Part shown: piece after piece, positions 22,004-32,031 of the stretch | Layout: every line of letters starts with the position of its first letter | Numbering within the stretch: the first letter of the stretch is position 1 | DNA from: Lactobacillus sp. LL6 | GTDB taxonomy: Bacteria; Bacillota; Bacilli; Lactobacillales; Lactobacillaceae | Assembly (NCBI RefSeq): GCF_007570935.1 | Contig: NZ_VLLR01000001.1 | Coordinates: 1,550,001 to 1,614,000 of the forward strand | DNA: 64,000 bases | Reading direction: 5' to 3' | Position numbers and translations under genes: made by a program | The notes under the pieces: model-generated | The model's database searches: none | Told to the model about the DNA's origin: nothing | Seen by the model: only the letters and a program-made list of their open reading frames with translations

Positions 22004-23752
22004 TCAAATTCCCTGATCGGCCTTTTTTAATTGACGATAGCGACTACTTATCTGCCATAGTTCTTGCGGACTACCTTGCATTTCAATTTTTCCATTTTCT
22101 ATAAAAATTACCTGATCCATCTTATCAATTCCTTGTAGATGATGCGTTATCCAAATTAAAGTTTTTCCTTTGAGTTCTTTCATAAAAGTATCAATAACCG
22201 CTTGCTCAGTAATTGGATCTAAGCCAACTGTTGGTTCATCTAATAAGACAATTGGTGTATCTTTAAGTAAAATCCTCGCTAACGCTAATCTGTGCCGTTC
22301 TCCACCTGAAAAACGCAATCCCGCCTCATCTACTTCTGTATCAAGACCGTCTGGTAAATTATCTACCATTTTATCTAAACCAACCCGGCGCAATACTTGC
22401 CAAAGTTCAGTATCTGTAGCTTCTTCATTTCCTAAACGTAAATTGTTGGCAATTGTAGTATTAAAGAGGTAAGGAGTTTGGTTAATAACACTAAAATAAT
22501 CAGAAATACTATCGCCAAACTCACTCACTTCAATTCCATTTAAGGTAATTGAACCTACTTGCGGAATAAAATCTCCTCTCAAAAGTGAAGCTAAAGTAGA
22601 TTTTCCCGCACCACTTTTACCTAAAATAGCAATTTTTTCTTTTGGCTTAATGTTTAGACTAATTCCATTTAAAACCGCTTGTTGAGTCTTAGGATAAGTA
22701 TAATGAACATTTTTTAAATCAATTTCATATGGCGCAGAAATATTTATTTCATGCGTTTTTTCTTTTTTAGGAATTGGTAAATCATTTAAACGGTCTAATG
22801 AATCTTTATATATATCTGTTTCTTGAGCAGCCACAGGAAGTTGAGCAAACGCGTCAACCATTGGAAAAACTGCTAAAACAAATGCTGCAATCCAATTAGT
22901 AGCCGGCGTTTTTGCTCCACCGAATTTTTGCCATCCCCAAATAATCAAACTTAAAATAATTAACAAAAATAGCATCTGAAATAGAAAATCGCGTATCCGA
23001 CCAAATTTATTCATTTTTTGACGAACTTCACGCAATTTTTGGGCATTAGTTTTATGTAAGCTTAAATATTCTTGCCCACGTCCTGAAAGTACCCAATCAG
23101 TAACTCCCATAACATCATCAGTTAAATCAGTATAAAGTTTATCTTGTAGATTTTTTTCATAAGCTTGTCGTGCACCATTTACTATAATTGTCCAAATAGG
23201 AATTGCAAAAATCATTAATCCAAATACTATCAGCATCCAAATTCCCATCAAAGGAGACAAGATTCCTAAAGCAATTACTATAATTGCATAGAGTCCCCAA
23301 GCAACCATCATTGGAAAAATTGATCGTAAATAAAGATTTTGGATATGACTAATGTCATCTGATAATAATCCTAAAATATCACCAAGTTGATATTTACTAT
23401 TAAAAATAACTGCATCTTGTTCGAGTGAATCATAAAGTTTTTGACGTAATTTGGAAGTCATTTTAAAAACCCAATTATGACTAACTAAACGTTCAAAATA
23501 TCTTACAGTTGGTCTAGCAATTCCAAAAGCTCTAGTTAAAACAATAGGGACATATATCAATAAAATATTTTCTGGCATCGTAGCACTTTTACTTATTAAA
23601 AAGCCAGCACAAAACATCAATCCAGCACCACAAACATAGGTTAAAATTCCTAATAAGATAGCCCAAAATAGTGTTACTCGATAACGTTTAAGAAATGGTT
23701 TGATCCAGCGATCTTGTTTTAAAGCTCTAAAAATTGGAAGTTTATTCAACAT
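22004..23752 (-). CDS. cydC: ABC exporter subunit CydC (cytochrome bd assembly)
   Basis: 582 residues: six membrane helices with the CydC hallmark RPTVRYFERLVSHNWVF, then an ATPase domain with GKSGAGKST, FSGGERHRLALAR and VLLDEPTVGLD. With CydD it forms the heterodimeric transporter needed to assemble cytochrome bd (heme/thiol handling). It overlaps cydD by 11 bases. Confidence 0.93.
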   Translation of the reverse strand: MLNKLPIFRALKQDRWIKPFLKRYRVTLFWAILLGILTYVCGAGLMFCAGFLISKSATMPENILLIYVPIVLTRAFGIARPTVRYFERLVSHNWVFKMTSKLRQKLYDSLEQDAVIFNSKYQLGDILGLLSDDISHIQNLYLRSIFPMMVAWGLYAIIVIALGILSPLMGIWMLIVFGLMIFAIPIWTIIVNGARQAYEKNLQDKLYTDLTDDVMGVTDWVLSGRGQEYLSLHKTNAQKLREVRQKMNKFGRIRDFLFQMLFLLIILSLIIWGWQKFGGAKTPATNWIAAFVLAVFPMVDAFAQLPVAAQETDIYKDSLDRLNDLPIPKKEKTHEINISAPYEIDLKNVHYTYPKTQQAVLNGISLNIKPKEKIAILGKSGAGKSTLASLLRGDFIPQVGSITLNGIEVSEFGDSISDYFSVINQTPYLFNTTIANNLRLGNEEATDTELWQVLRRVGLDKMVDNLPDGLDTEVDEAGLRFSGGERHRLALARILLKDTPIVLLDEPTVGLDPITEQAVIDTFMKELKGKTLIWITHHLQGIDKMDQVIFIENGKIEMQGSPQELWQISSRYRQLKKADQGI

Positions 23753-25460
23753 CTTCGCCGCCTCTCATTTCTTTTGTTAATTGTGCAAAATAACCTTTCT
23801 CTTTAACTAAATCATCAAACTTGCCCTGTTCTACTAACTCGCCATGATTCATTACAAGAATATAATCCATTTGCTTAAGCCAGTGCAAGCGGTGTGTAGC
23901 AAACAAAACTAACCGATTTTCCATTAATGGCAACATCTGCTTTTTCAAATCAACTTCAGTTTCAATATCTAAGTGAGCTGTTGGCTCATCAAAAATTAGG
24001 ACTTTTCGTTTTTGATCTAAAAATGCACGTGCGAGTGCGATTCTTTGCGCTTGTCCACCAGACAAGACTCTTTTACCCTGGCCGATTACCGTATCTAACC
24101 CTTCAGGTAAATCTCTGAGTAAATCATCAAGTCCTACTGCATGAATAGCCTGCTTAATTTCATTATCAGTTGCCGTTGGCGCATAAAAAGCAATGTTTTG
24201 ACGCAAGGTTTGAGTAAAAACATAAGGATTTTGCGGAATATAAATTAATTGCTTATGCCAATCTGGAATATTTAGAGTTACAGAAGTTTGATTTTGAATA
24301 TTGATTTTTCCACTAGTCGGTGTCAAAAAACCACTCAATAAATTTATCAAGGTACTTTTACCTGAACCACTCATTCCAATAATTCCAATTTTTTCATAAC
24401 CATGTATTTTTAAAGAAACCGGTCCAATTTCTGCACCTTTTGGATAATTAAAAAGCAAATTTTCTACTTCTAAATCATCATCATCTTGCCACTCATGAAG
24501 CTGAGCTTGAGTTTCAAGTTCAGGTTTTTCATCAAGTAATTCACAAATTTTATGATAAGCATTCTTCCCATTTAAAGTAGCGTGAAAATCTCCAGCAAAA
24601 TTTCTAATTGGCAAGAAATATTCTGGAGCTAAAATCAAAATCCCTAAAGCTGGAAACAAGCTTACTTTTCCGTTCAAAAGTCCAAACCCTAAATACACTG
24701 CTACTACCGCAATTGAAAGAGTTGTAAAAAAATCAAGTGCAAACGTTGAAAGCATTGCCACACGTAAAACAGCCATCGTTTTTTTACGAAAGTTCTCACT
24801 TAAACTAAAGATACTCTTAGAATAACGTTTGCTTAATCCAAGATATTTCAAAGTATCTATTCCACGCAATGAATCAATAAAATTATTTGATAAAACTTGA
24901 AAATTACCAAACTGTTTAATTGCTTTTTCTTGTGCCGCATATCCTAAAATAATCATAAATAAAACAATCAAAGGATACATGACCAATAAAATCAAAGCAG
25001 ATTGCCAATTCAAAAACAGCATAGCAATAAATACAAAGACTGGCACAATCATCATTGTTAAGACTTTGCTAAAGGTAAGCTTGATATATTGTCTAACTTC
25101 ATCAATTCCATCTAGCGTCATCGTGATAAGGCTACCTGTACCTTGTTTTTGCACAAGCAAACGTCCTTCTTGAAAAATTTTATTTAGGAGTTCTTCTCTT
25201 AAATTCTCTACCACGGAACTAGAATAATGATCTAGGATCTTATCACGAAGCCAATTAATTAACTGCCTCATAATAAAACACCCTGCAAAAGCGATTAACA
25301 ATGTTATATCTAAATTTTTTCCAGCCCAAAGTATCGTCAATACTGCACTAAGCGCATATGCCTGTCCTATTATGAAAAAAGCTTGCAGAACTTCAAGCAC
25401 TGCAAGTTTTTTTACAATCGAGCTAGCACCAGCAAGCTTAAAAAGCTGTCGATCTATCAT
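23742..25460 (-). CDS. cydD: ABC exporter subunit CydD (cytochrome bd assembly)
   Basis: 572 residues with an N-terminal membrane domain and ATPase motifs GMSGSGKST, LSGGQAQRIALARAFL and LIFDEPTAHLD. It overlaps cydB by four bases (25457-25460) and cydC by 11, so the operon is translationally coupled. Confidence 0.93.
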   Translation of the reverse strand: MIDRQLFKLAGASSIVKKLAVLEVLQAFFIIGQAYALSAVLTILWAGKNLDITLLIAFAGCFIMRQLINWLRDKILDHYSSSVVENLREELLNKIFQEGRLLVQKQGTGSLITMTLDGIDEVRQYIKLTFSKVLTMMIVPVFVFIAMLFLNWQSALILLVMYPLIVLFMIILGYAAQEKAIKQFGNFQVLSNNFIDSLRGIDTLKYLGLSKRYSKSIFSLSENFRKKTMAVLRVAMLSTFALDFFTTLSIAVVAVYLGFGLLNGKVSLFPALGILILAPEYFLPIRNFAGDFHATLNGKNAYHKICELLDEKPELETQAQLHEWQDDDDLEVENLLFNYPKGAEIGPVSLKIHGYEKIGIIGMSGSGKSTLINLLSGFLTPTSGKINIQNQTSVTLNIPDWHKQLIYIPQNPYVFTQTLRQNIAFYAPTATDNEIKQAIHAVGLDDLLRDLPEGLDTVIGQGKRVLSGGQAQRIALARAFLDQKRKVLIFDEPTAHLDIETEVDLKKQMLPLMENRLVLFATHRLHWLKQMDYILVMNHGELVEQGKFDDLVKEKGYFAQLTKEMRGGEDVE

Positions 25461-26476
25461 TTACTAACCTCGCCAATTCTTGGCATTTCAATTCGCTTAC
25501 GGAAAATCCAATAAGCCCAAATAGTATATGCCAAAATACATGGTACTAATATTACTGTTGCAATCGTCATCACAACTAAAGTGTAATTAGATGATGATGC
25601 ACTTTGAATCATTAAGTTAAATTTACTACTAATTGATGAAATCATTACTCTTGGGAATAATCCACAAAAGATAAGTGCTACTAATGATACCAAAGTTAAA
25701 CCGCTAAAGGTAAAGGCTGCACCTTGAGCATTTCTGAAAGTTGAAACATGAGCAGCCACTGAAAAACCAACTATTAATGCTAAGCAAATCCAAGTAAGAA
25801 TTGGATGAACTCTTAAAAAGTCAGTTTGGAAAATCAAAAGTAGAGCAAAGATAACTTCACCAACATAAAGTACCCAATATAAAGCTTGAGCATAATTTTG
25901 CGCACGTGCACTCATCACACCTTTAGTTTTTAAAGTAATGTAATTAAGTCCGTGAAGATATGTTAATAGCGTTAATGCAATTCCACCTACAATTGAAAAC
26001 CAATTAAAGTAATCAAAGAATTGTGCTGACATATTTCCTGCAGCATCAATCGGCATTCCTTTAATCATTGAAATAAACATTATCCCAAGGAAAAACGGTG
26101 CCATAAAGCTACCAAGTGCAAGCATTTTATCCCAGAAAGGTTTTCTATAGTTTGGACTTTGTTTACGAAATTCAAATGAAACTCCGCGAATAATAAGTCC
26201 TACCAAAATCAATAGTAAAATTAAATAATATCCTGAAAATAAGGTTGCATACCAATATGGGAAAGATGCAAACATTGCACCCCCAGCAGTAATTAACCAA
26301 ACTTCATTTCCATCCCAAACAGGACCAATTGTCTCAATAATTTGAGAACGTTCTCTTTCATTATGAGCAAGCGTTACAACTGCCATTCCTACTCCATAAT
26401 CAAAGCCATCCAGGAAGAAGAAGCCAGAGAATAAAACGCCGATTAATATGAACCATAAAATTTGAAGAAACGACAT
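25457..26476 (-). CDS. cydB: cytochrome bd oxidase subunit II
   Basis: 339 residues, eight or nine helices. FFFLDGFDYGVG at the start and GPVWDGNEVWLITAGGAMFASFP are strong CydB signatures. It pairs with CydA and starts directly after the cydA stop. Confidence 0.95.
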   Translation of the reverse strand: MSFLQILWFILIGVLFSGFFFLDGFDYGVGMAVVTLAHNERERSQIIETIGPVWDGNEVWLITAGGAMFASFPYWYATLFSGYYLILLLILVGLIIRGVSFEFRKQSPNYRKPFWDKMLALGSFMAPFFLGIMFISMIKGMPIDAAGNMSAQFFDYFNWFSIVGGIALTLLTYLHGLNYITLKTKGVMSARAQNYAQALYWVLYVGEVIFALLLIFQTDFLRVHPILTWICLALIVGFSVAAHVSTFRNAQGAAFTFSGLTLVSLVALIFCGLFPRVMISSISSKFNLMIQSASSSNYTLVVMTIATVILVPCILAYTIWAYWIFRKRIEMPRIGEVSK

Positions 26477-27907
26477 TTAAAAGGCCCCCTTTGCAAATGG
26501 ATCAGTATTTTTACTATCTTCTGCCATCCACAACTCTTCTGGATCATTATGCAAGTAGCGAACGATTAAAGCGATTAAAATAATTGCTAAACTCAAGAAC
26601 AAGCAGAAATATACAATGTTCGAGGTGAGCAGGGATGCTACAGAAACATTTGGTGATACACTTTGTGCTGTTGTAAAAATCCCATAAACAGTCCAAGGCT
26701 GACGACCAAGTTCTGTAATAAGCCAACCACATGTATTCATAATAAATGGTGCAAAAGTCAAAATTGCAATAACCCATAAACACCAACGATGCTTGTATAA
26801 ACTTTCATGACCTTTTCTAGTCATAATAAGTCCGACAATTGAAACTAAAGCAAGCAATGTACCAAAGCCGGCCATAAATCTAAATGACCAAAATAGTGTA
26901 TTCACTGGAACATAATAGTCCATTTTTTGACCAGCAATCTTAGTACCATATTGCTTCTTCATCTCTTTATTAATTTCTTCCATACCTTTAACTGACCCAG
27001 TTGTCTTATGGTAAGAAAGGATACTTAACATATCAGGAATATCAATATTTCCCTTTACTTCATGAGTTTTAGGATCAACAAACGCAATCACACTCCATGG
27101 TGCACGCTTACCGGTAGTTTTCATTACAGCTTCAGTAGCTGCAAATTTCATTGGTTGTTCATGAACTAAGTATCTCATCTGAAGATCACCCATTGTAATG
27201 GCTCCAAGAGAAAAGATAAGCATCAATATTAAACCTAGACGCATTGTCTTTTTATAAATTGTTTTATTGATTTCTGACAATTTGCGTTTTTTAAGTAATT
27301 GAAATGCTGCAAGTCCACAAAAGATAGTTGCTCCTGTTAAAAGAGCCCCCATAATTACGTGTCCATATTCAAACATCAATTGTTTATTTGTAAGAAGTGC
27401 TCCAAAGTTAACCATTACAGCACGACCATTTTTAATAGTAAAACCTACTGGGTGCTGCATAAATGAGTTCGCAGTTAAAATCCAAAGAGCTGATGTCATT
27501 GTCCCAAATACTACCATCCAAATAAAGAAGAGGTGTAGACCTTTACCAACTTTATTCCAAGTAAAGACCCATAACCCAATAAAAGTAGATTCAATAAAGA
27601 ATGATAATAATGCTTCAAAAGCAAGCGGAGCTCCAAAAATATCTCCCATAAACCTTGAATAGTCTGACCAGTTCATCCCAAATTGAAATTCCTGAATAAG
27701 ACCAGTAACAACTCCCACAGCAAAACTTAAAAGAAAAATATTTCCCCAAAATTTTGCCATTTTTTTGTACAGGCTATTGCCTGTATTTACATACATCGAC
27801 TCCATGATGGCAACCACAAAAACTGTACCTATAGAAAACGGTACAAAAAAGAAGTGGAATACAGTTGTCATAGCAAATTGGAATCGCGCTAAACTAACAA
27901 TATTCAT
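26477..27907 (-). CDS. cydA: cytochrome bd oxidase subunit I
   Basis: 476 residues. Heme ligands are visible: His18 (TTVFHFFFVPFS), His near 182 (EYGHVIMGAL) and Met in FWSFRFMAGFG near 342. GRQPWTVYGIFTT is the conserved C-terminal signature. The quinol-binding Q-loop is of the short type found in Firmicutes. It is a quinol:O2 oxidase that needs heme, which lactobacilli normally take from outside. First gene of cydABCD, with a cre-like site and inverted repeat upstream. Confidence 0.96.
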   Translation of the reverse strand: MNIVSLARFQFAMTTVFHFFFVPFSIGTVFVVAIMESMYVNTGNSLYKKMAKFWGNIFLLSFAVGVVTGLIQEFQFGMNWSDYSRFMGDIFGAPLAFEALLSFFIESTFIGLWVFTWNKVGKGLHLFFIWMVVFGTMTSALWILTANSFMQHPVGFTIKNGRAVMVNFGALLTNKQLMFEYGHVIMGALLTGATIFCGLAAFQLLKKRKLSEINKTIYKKTMRLGLILMLIFSLGAITMGDLQMRYLVHEQPMKFAATEAVMKTTGKRAPWSVIAFVDPKTHEVKGNIDIPDMLSILSYHKTTGSVKGMEEINKEMKKQYGTKIAGQKMDYYVPVNTLFWSFRFMAGFGTLLALVSIVGLIMTRKGHESLYKHRWCLWVIAILTFAPFIMNTCGWLITELGRQPWTVYGIFTTAQSVSPNVSVASLLTSNIVYFCLFLSLAIILIALIVRYLHNDPEELWMAEDSKNTDPFAKGAF

Positions 27908-28002
27908 TGTTTACGCCTCCATCTAAACTAACAGGATATTACTCCTTTCATAGATAGCATTTATTCTTTATCTTAAGTGTATATCTATATAATAAAACTT
28001 TC

Positions 28003-28025
28003 AAGCGCTCAGTAATGCGCTTACA
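28003..28025 (-). promoter_or_regulatory. cre-like site and inverted repeat upstream of cydA
   Basis: Minus strand TGTAAGCGCATTAC (28012-28025) matches 12 of 14 cre positions. It overlaps AAGCGC tcagtaat GCGCTT (28003-28022). TTGAAA follows at once as a possible -35. Suggests CcpA control of the oxidase. Confidence 0.5.
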
Positions 28026-28135
28026 CAGCTGTTATTTTTTAAATTTTGTGAACACTTACATCTTTTATTGTACCATTCTTATTAAAAGAAAATATTTTTT
28101 TAGTAATTTATTCCATATGTAATTTTATTAAAAAC

Positions 28136-28165
28136 TAAAAAAAGCATTCCTGCTAGAATGCTTTA
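28136..28165 (-). terminator. terminator of the LCP gene
   Basis: AAAGCATTC tagcag GAATGCTTT with T-run on the minus strand. Confidence 0.85.
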
Positions 28166-29419
28166 TTTTAAGTTTTTAAATATATCCCAATTAGAATTAT
28201 TTTTACTGCTTGACGCCGAAGAAGTTGAGGAGGACTGTCTTTCCCCTGTGAAAGAGGAAGATGAATCTCCAGATTTACCAGTTTCAGGAGTATCAGAATC
28301 TTCATTGAAAATTTGATAATTAGTAAAGGCATTAGGATTAGTCCAGTCAATCTTGTTTCGTTGCTCATTCAGCTCATTTTGACGCGTTTCTTCGTTGTTT
28401 AAAGTTTCTTTTTCTAAGTTTAAATTGCTCCTAATTTTATCAGATGTCTTTTGAAGCTCTTTAGTTGAAGCTACTTGAATAGAAGCTCCATTAATCCATG
28501 CATCGTGGCCTTGAATATAACCACTATCTAAATTTTTCATACAACCACGATAATTCATTGCTAAGGCAAACATATCATTAAATGTAAGATTAGTTTTGAC
28601 ATATTTATTAAAGATTGTCACAAGTTCGCGATAATTTGAAATAGTATTAACGCTCATCGCCTTTTGGGCTACAGCTTCAATCACTTGACGCTGACGTAAT
28701 TGTCTACCATAATCACCACGCGGATCTTCTTTTCTCATTCTGACATAAGCTACTGCATGCCGACCATTTAAATGTTGCTTACCTTTGTGGAAATCACACC
28801 AATCATAACTAAATGAAAATGGTACTTGAACGTCCACGCCACCTACAGCATTTACTAAACTCTTTAAAGCCTTCATATTAACTTCTAAGTAGTAATTAAT
28901 TGGAACATTCAGCATAGTTGAAACAGTCTTCATAGCAGCCTTACTGCCACCTACTTCATATGCGGAATTAACACGGAACATAAAATATTTATTTCCAGGT
29001 TCTCCCAATACATCAACTAAAGTATCTCGCGGAATAGAAGTCATTGTCGCTTTATTTTTAGCAGGATTGGCAGTTGCTAAAATCATGGTATCGGAATTAC
29101 CTTGTTCATGACGTCCTTCAATTCCTTGGTCAACTCCAAGTACTAAAACTGAAATTGGCTGTTTAGCAGCAATTTTTCCACTGGTTGCAGTCTTACTTCC
29201 GCTAGCACTATCAATTGCATTATGCACTGTAAAATACATATGAGCTCCCCATGCAACTCCACAAGACGCCATAAATAAAGCAATTACACCAATTAAGCGA
29301 GCAAATGTATTTCCTTTTTTGTATGTATTTTCTTTAGCTGCAAAAGCTCGATTACGGTGGAGATTTAATGATGAATGATTTTTGCGATAATTTTCTCTTT
29401 GACTCGAATTAGGATCCAT
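28163..29419 (-). CDS. LytR-CpsA-Psr (LCP) family wall polymer ligase
   Basis: 418 residues: cytoplasmic start, one membrane helix (about 42-65) and an extracellular LCP domain from ISVLVLGVDQG to about residue 285. SDTMILATANPAKNKATMTSIPRDTLV and the Arg-rich AYVRMRKEDPRGDYGRQLRQRQ are LCP signatures involved in pyrophosphate and lipid binding. The Ser-rich tail (330-418) is disordered. LCP proteins attach teichoic acids or polysaccharides to peptidoglycan. Confidence 0.92.
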   Translation of the reverse strand: MDPNSSQRENYRKNHSSLNLHRNRAFAAKENTYKKGNTFARLIGVIALFMASCGVAWGAHMYFTVHNAIDSASGSKTATSGKIAAKQPISVLVLGVDQGIEGRHEQGNSDTMILATANPAKNKATMTSIPRDTLVDVLGEPGNKYFMFRVNSAYEVGGSKAAMKTVSTMLNVPINYYLEVNMKALKSLVNAVGGVDVQVPFSFSYDWCDFHKGKQHLNGRHAVAYVRMRKEDPRGDYGRQLRQRQVIEAVAQKAMSVNTISNYRELVTIFNKYVKTNLTFNDMFALAMNYRGCMKNLDSGYIQGHDAWINGASIQVASTKELQKTSDKIRSNLNLEKETLNNEETRQNELNEQRNKIDWTNPNAFTNYQIFNEDSDTPETGKSGDSSSSFTGERQSSSTSSASSSKNNSNWDIFKNLK

Positions 29420-29473
29420 ACTTTACATCTTTTCCCTTCAAAAGTTGTTTAAGTTCATTTGTATCACTTTTCA

Positions 29474-29498
29474 ATTGACAAAAAAACCTCATTGTCAA
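29474..29498. repeat. inverted repeat between LCP and pepF
   Basis: ATTGAC...GTCAAT with a 13-base spacer in the divergent LCP/pepF promoter region; possible regulator site. Confidence 0.3.
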
Positions 29499-29584
29499 TA
29501 TTTTAATAATAACTTATTTTTTGCTATTTGACTTATACAGATTTAAGATAATAGATATTCAAAAAAGAAAGGAACCATAATAAA

Positions 29585-31384
29585 ATGGCATTACCAACTA
29601 GAAACGAAGTTCCAGAAGAACTCAAATGGGATTTAAGCCGTATTTTCAAAACTGATGCAGATTGGGAAAAAGCTTATAAATCTGCTAAGTCTGATATTCA
29701 AAAGTTATCTAATTTAAAGAATGATTTTACTAATTCTGCTCAAAATCTCTATAACGGAATTAAAGAAGTACTTGCAGTTAAACAAGTCGTTGAAAAAATA
29801 TTTGTTTACGCAACCATGTCTAGTGATGTAGATACTTCAAATTCGCACTACTTAGCCTACGTTAGCCAAGCACAAAGTTTAGCCAATAGTTTTGAAGCTA
29901 CTACTTCTTTTCTCAATCCAGCAATTTTAGCAATTTCTCAACAAAAACTTGCTTCTTATTTTGAATCTGAACCCCGATTACATGAATTTGATCATTTTAT
30001 TGACCAAATATTAAAAAAACGTCCCTATACTTTACCAGCTGACCAAGAAAAACTTGTCGCAAATGCCATGGATGCTCTAAGTATTTCCGAAAACACCTTT
30101 AACGTTCTTACAAATTCTGATATGGAATACGGTTATGTCCAGGATGAAGACGGTGAAATGGTACAGTTATCCGACGGTCTTTACTCCTTACTTATCCAAT
30201 CCCAAGACAGAAAAATAAGAAAAAATGCTTTTGATGTTTTGTATGCTAGCTACGGTCAATTTGAAAATTCACTAGCATCTACTCTTTCTGGCGTTGTAAA
30301 AAAACATAACTACTACTCCTCAGTTCATCATTATAATAGCGCTCGAGATGCTTCATTAAATTCAAATGGTGTGCCTACTGTTGTTTACGATACCTTATTA
30401 AAAGAAGTAAATAAGCATTTAAATCTTCTTCATCGTTATGTTTCATTACGCAAAAAAATACTTGGACTTAAAGATTTGCAAATGTGGGATATGTATGTGC
30501 CTTTAACAGGACAGCCACTACTTGAAGTTAAGTTTGATGATGCAAAAAAGATGGCCAAAGAAGCGTTAGCTCCTCTTGGAGAAGATTATTTAAGCCATGT
30601 AGATTATATTTTCAACAATCGAATAATAGACAGTGTAGAAAGCCAAAATAAAGTTACTGGAGCATATTCTGGCGGCTCTTATGATACAGACCCTTATGAA
30701 CTTTTAAACTGGGAAAACACCCTAGATTCACTTTATACTTTAGTACATGAAACAGGTCACTCAGTTCATTCATGGTACACTCGTAACACTCAGCCGTATG
30801 TTTACGGAGATTATCCAATTTTTGTAGCAGAAATTGCTTCAACAACTAACGAAAATATCCTTACTGAGTATTTCTTAAATAATATTCAAGAACCTCAAGC
30901 AAGAGCCTTTATTTTAAATCATTATCTTGATTCCTTTAAGGGAACTCTTTTCAGACAAGCACAATTTGCGGAGTTTGAACAATTTATCCATGAAGCAGAT
31001 GCCAAAGGAGAGCCTTTGACTGCTGATGTGCTAGATGACTTTTATGGAAAATTAAATCAACGTTATTATGGCGACAGTGTAACACCTGGTGGCGATATCG
31101 CTAAAGAATGGTCCCGAATTCCTCATTTTTATTACAACTTTTATGTTTATCAATATGCCACTGGGTTTGCGGCAGCAACCGCTCTTAGCAATAAAATTGT
31201 AAATGGCAGTCAAAAAGACCTCGATGCTTATATTAGTTTCTTAAAATCTGGTTCAAGTGATTATCCAGTAGAAATTATGAAAAAAGCTGGCGTTGATATG
31301 ACTAAGCCTGATTATTTAGAAGATGCTTTCAATACTTTTGAAAAGCGCCTTGATGAATTTGAAAACTTAATTGAGAAAATCTAA
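29585..31384 (+). CDS. pepF: oligoendopeptidase F
   Basis: 599 residues, normal for M3B PepF. The zinc site HETGHSVHSWY (HExxH, near residue 387) is followed by the second ligand region FVAEIASTTNE. GDSVTPGGDIAKEWSRIPHFYYNFYVYQYATG is the conserved substrate-side signature. It cleaves 7-17-residue peptides in the cytoplasm. ATG at 29585 follows GAAAGGAA. The stop is followed by a moderate terminator. Confidence 0.95.
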   Translation: MALPTRNEVPEELKWDLSRIFKTDADWEKAYKSAKSDIQKLSNLKNDFTNSAQNLYNGIKEVLAVKQVVEKIFVYATMSSDVDTSNSHYLAYVSQAQSLANSFEATTSFLNPAILAISQQKLASYFESEPRLHEFDHFIDQILKKRPYTLPADQEKLVANAMDALSISENTFNVLTNSDMEYGYVQDEDGEMVQLSDGLYSLLIQSQDRKIRKNAFDVLYASYGQFENSLASTLSGVVKKHNYYSSVHHYNSARDASLNSNGVPTVVYDTLLKEVNKHLNLLHRYVSLRKKILGLKDLQMWDMYVPLTGQPLLEVKFDDAKKMAKEALAPLGEDYLSHVDYIFNNRIIDSVESQNKVTGAYSGGSYDTDPYELLNWENTLDSLYTLVHETGHSVHSWYTRNTQPYVYGDYPIFVAEIASTTNENILTEYFLNNIQEPQARAFILNHYLDSFKGTLFRQAQFAEFEQFIHEADAKGEPLTADVLDDFYGKLNQRYYGDSVTPGGDIAKEWSRIPHFYYNFYVYQYATGFAAATALSNKIVNGSQKDLDAYISFLKSGSSDYPVEIMKKAGVDMTKPDYLEDAFNTFEKRLDEFENLIEKI

Positions 31385-31389
31385 TTTTA

Positions 31390-31423
31390 TGCCCCGGGAA
31401 ATAATTCTCGAGGCTTTTTTGTA
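31390..31423 (+). terminator. terminator of pepF
   Basis: GCCCCGGG...CTCGAGGC imperfect stem followed by T6. Confidence 0.6.
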
Positions 31424-31484
31424 CCTTATTAACTAAATCGGGTTACAGTTAAGGTGATAAAGTCTTAAAAAGGAAGGAGTTTTT

Positions 31485-31871
31485 ATGATGGCTGAAACAA
31501 CTGACAAAGCATTATTAAGGACTGGATATAATGTTCACGTTGAATTTGAGAAGATGATTGCTGAAATTGAGAAAAACCAAAAACAGTGGGCTGAAATCAT
31601 TGAAAAGCATTTTGATAAATGCCAATATTTGATTAAAAATTATCATAAGGTCGCTTTTGAAATAACTACTGACACTAAGCAATACGGATTTCCTAATTAT
31701 CTCAAAGACTCCAGCCCAGAAGCATTAGAAGTAATGGATAACTTTAACGAAGAAATCCTCAATTATGATAAGTTTTTAGATGATGTTCACCATCCCCAAA
31801 ATTTTATTGCTTTAATTCATCAAGTTAATAAAACCAATGATTTACTAAGAAAACTAAAAAATCAGACATAA
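31485..31871 (+). CDS. hypothetical cytoplasmic protein
   Basis: 128 residues (or 127 if the second ATG is used) behind AAGGAAGGAG. All-helical, charged and rich in Lys/Glu/Asn/Asp, with no membrane segment. No family recognised. It lies alone between pepF and lactate oxidase. 31872-31982 downstream holds nothing recognisable. Confidence 0.65.
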   Translation: MMAETTDKALLRTGYNVHVEFEKMIAEIEKNQKQWAEIIEKHFDKCQYLIKNYHKVAFEITTDTKQYGFPNYLKDSSPEALEVMDNFNEEILNYDKFLDDVHHPQNFIALIHQVNKTNDLLRKLKNQT

Positions 31872-31982
31872 TAGATAGGTTTAGATAAAATTATTTAAAT
31901 TTTTTTGGAATTTATGCAGATTTTATTTGACTACTTAGCCAACTACAGATATAACATATTAAGGAAAGTAATTTCTCACATC

Positions 31983-32020
31983 AAAAAACCGTTCCTGCGT
32001 TAGGAACGGTTTATTTTTTG
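31983..32020. terminator. terminator of the lactate oxidase gene
   Basis: AAACCGTTCCT gcgtt AGGAACGGTTT with A/T runs on both sides. Confidence 0.85.
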
Positions 32021-32031
32021 ATAAAAATCAT

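Noticed and set aside
28168..28368. 66-codon ORF inside the LCP gene and similar short frames in murE, cydC and fruA
   Set aside because: Shadow frames within well-supported genes, no ribosome-binding sites.
31384..31423. Fifth copy of the ATTTCC/GGAAAT palindrome behind pepF
   Set aside because: Only one arm (CGGGAAATAAT) matches; the other is GCCC, part of the terminator stem.
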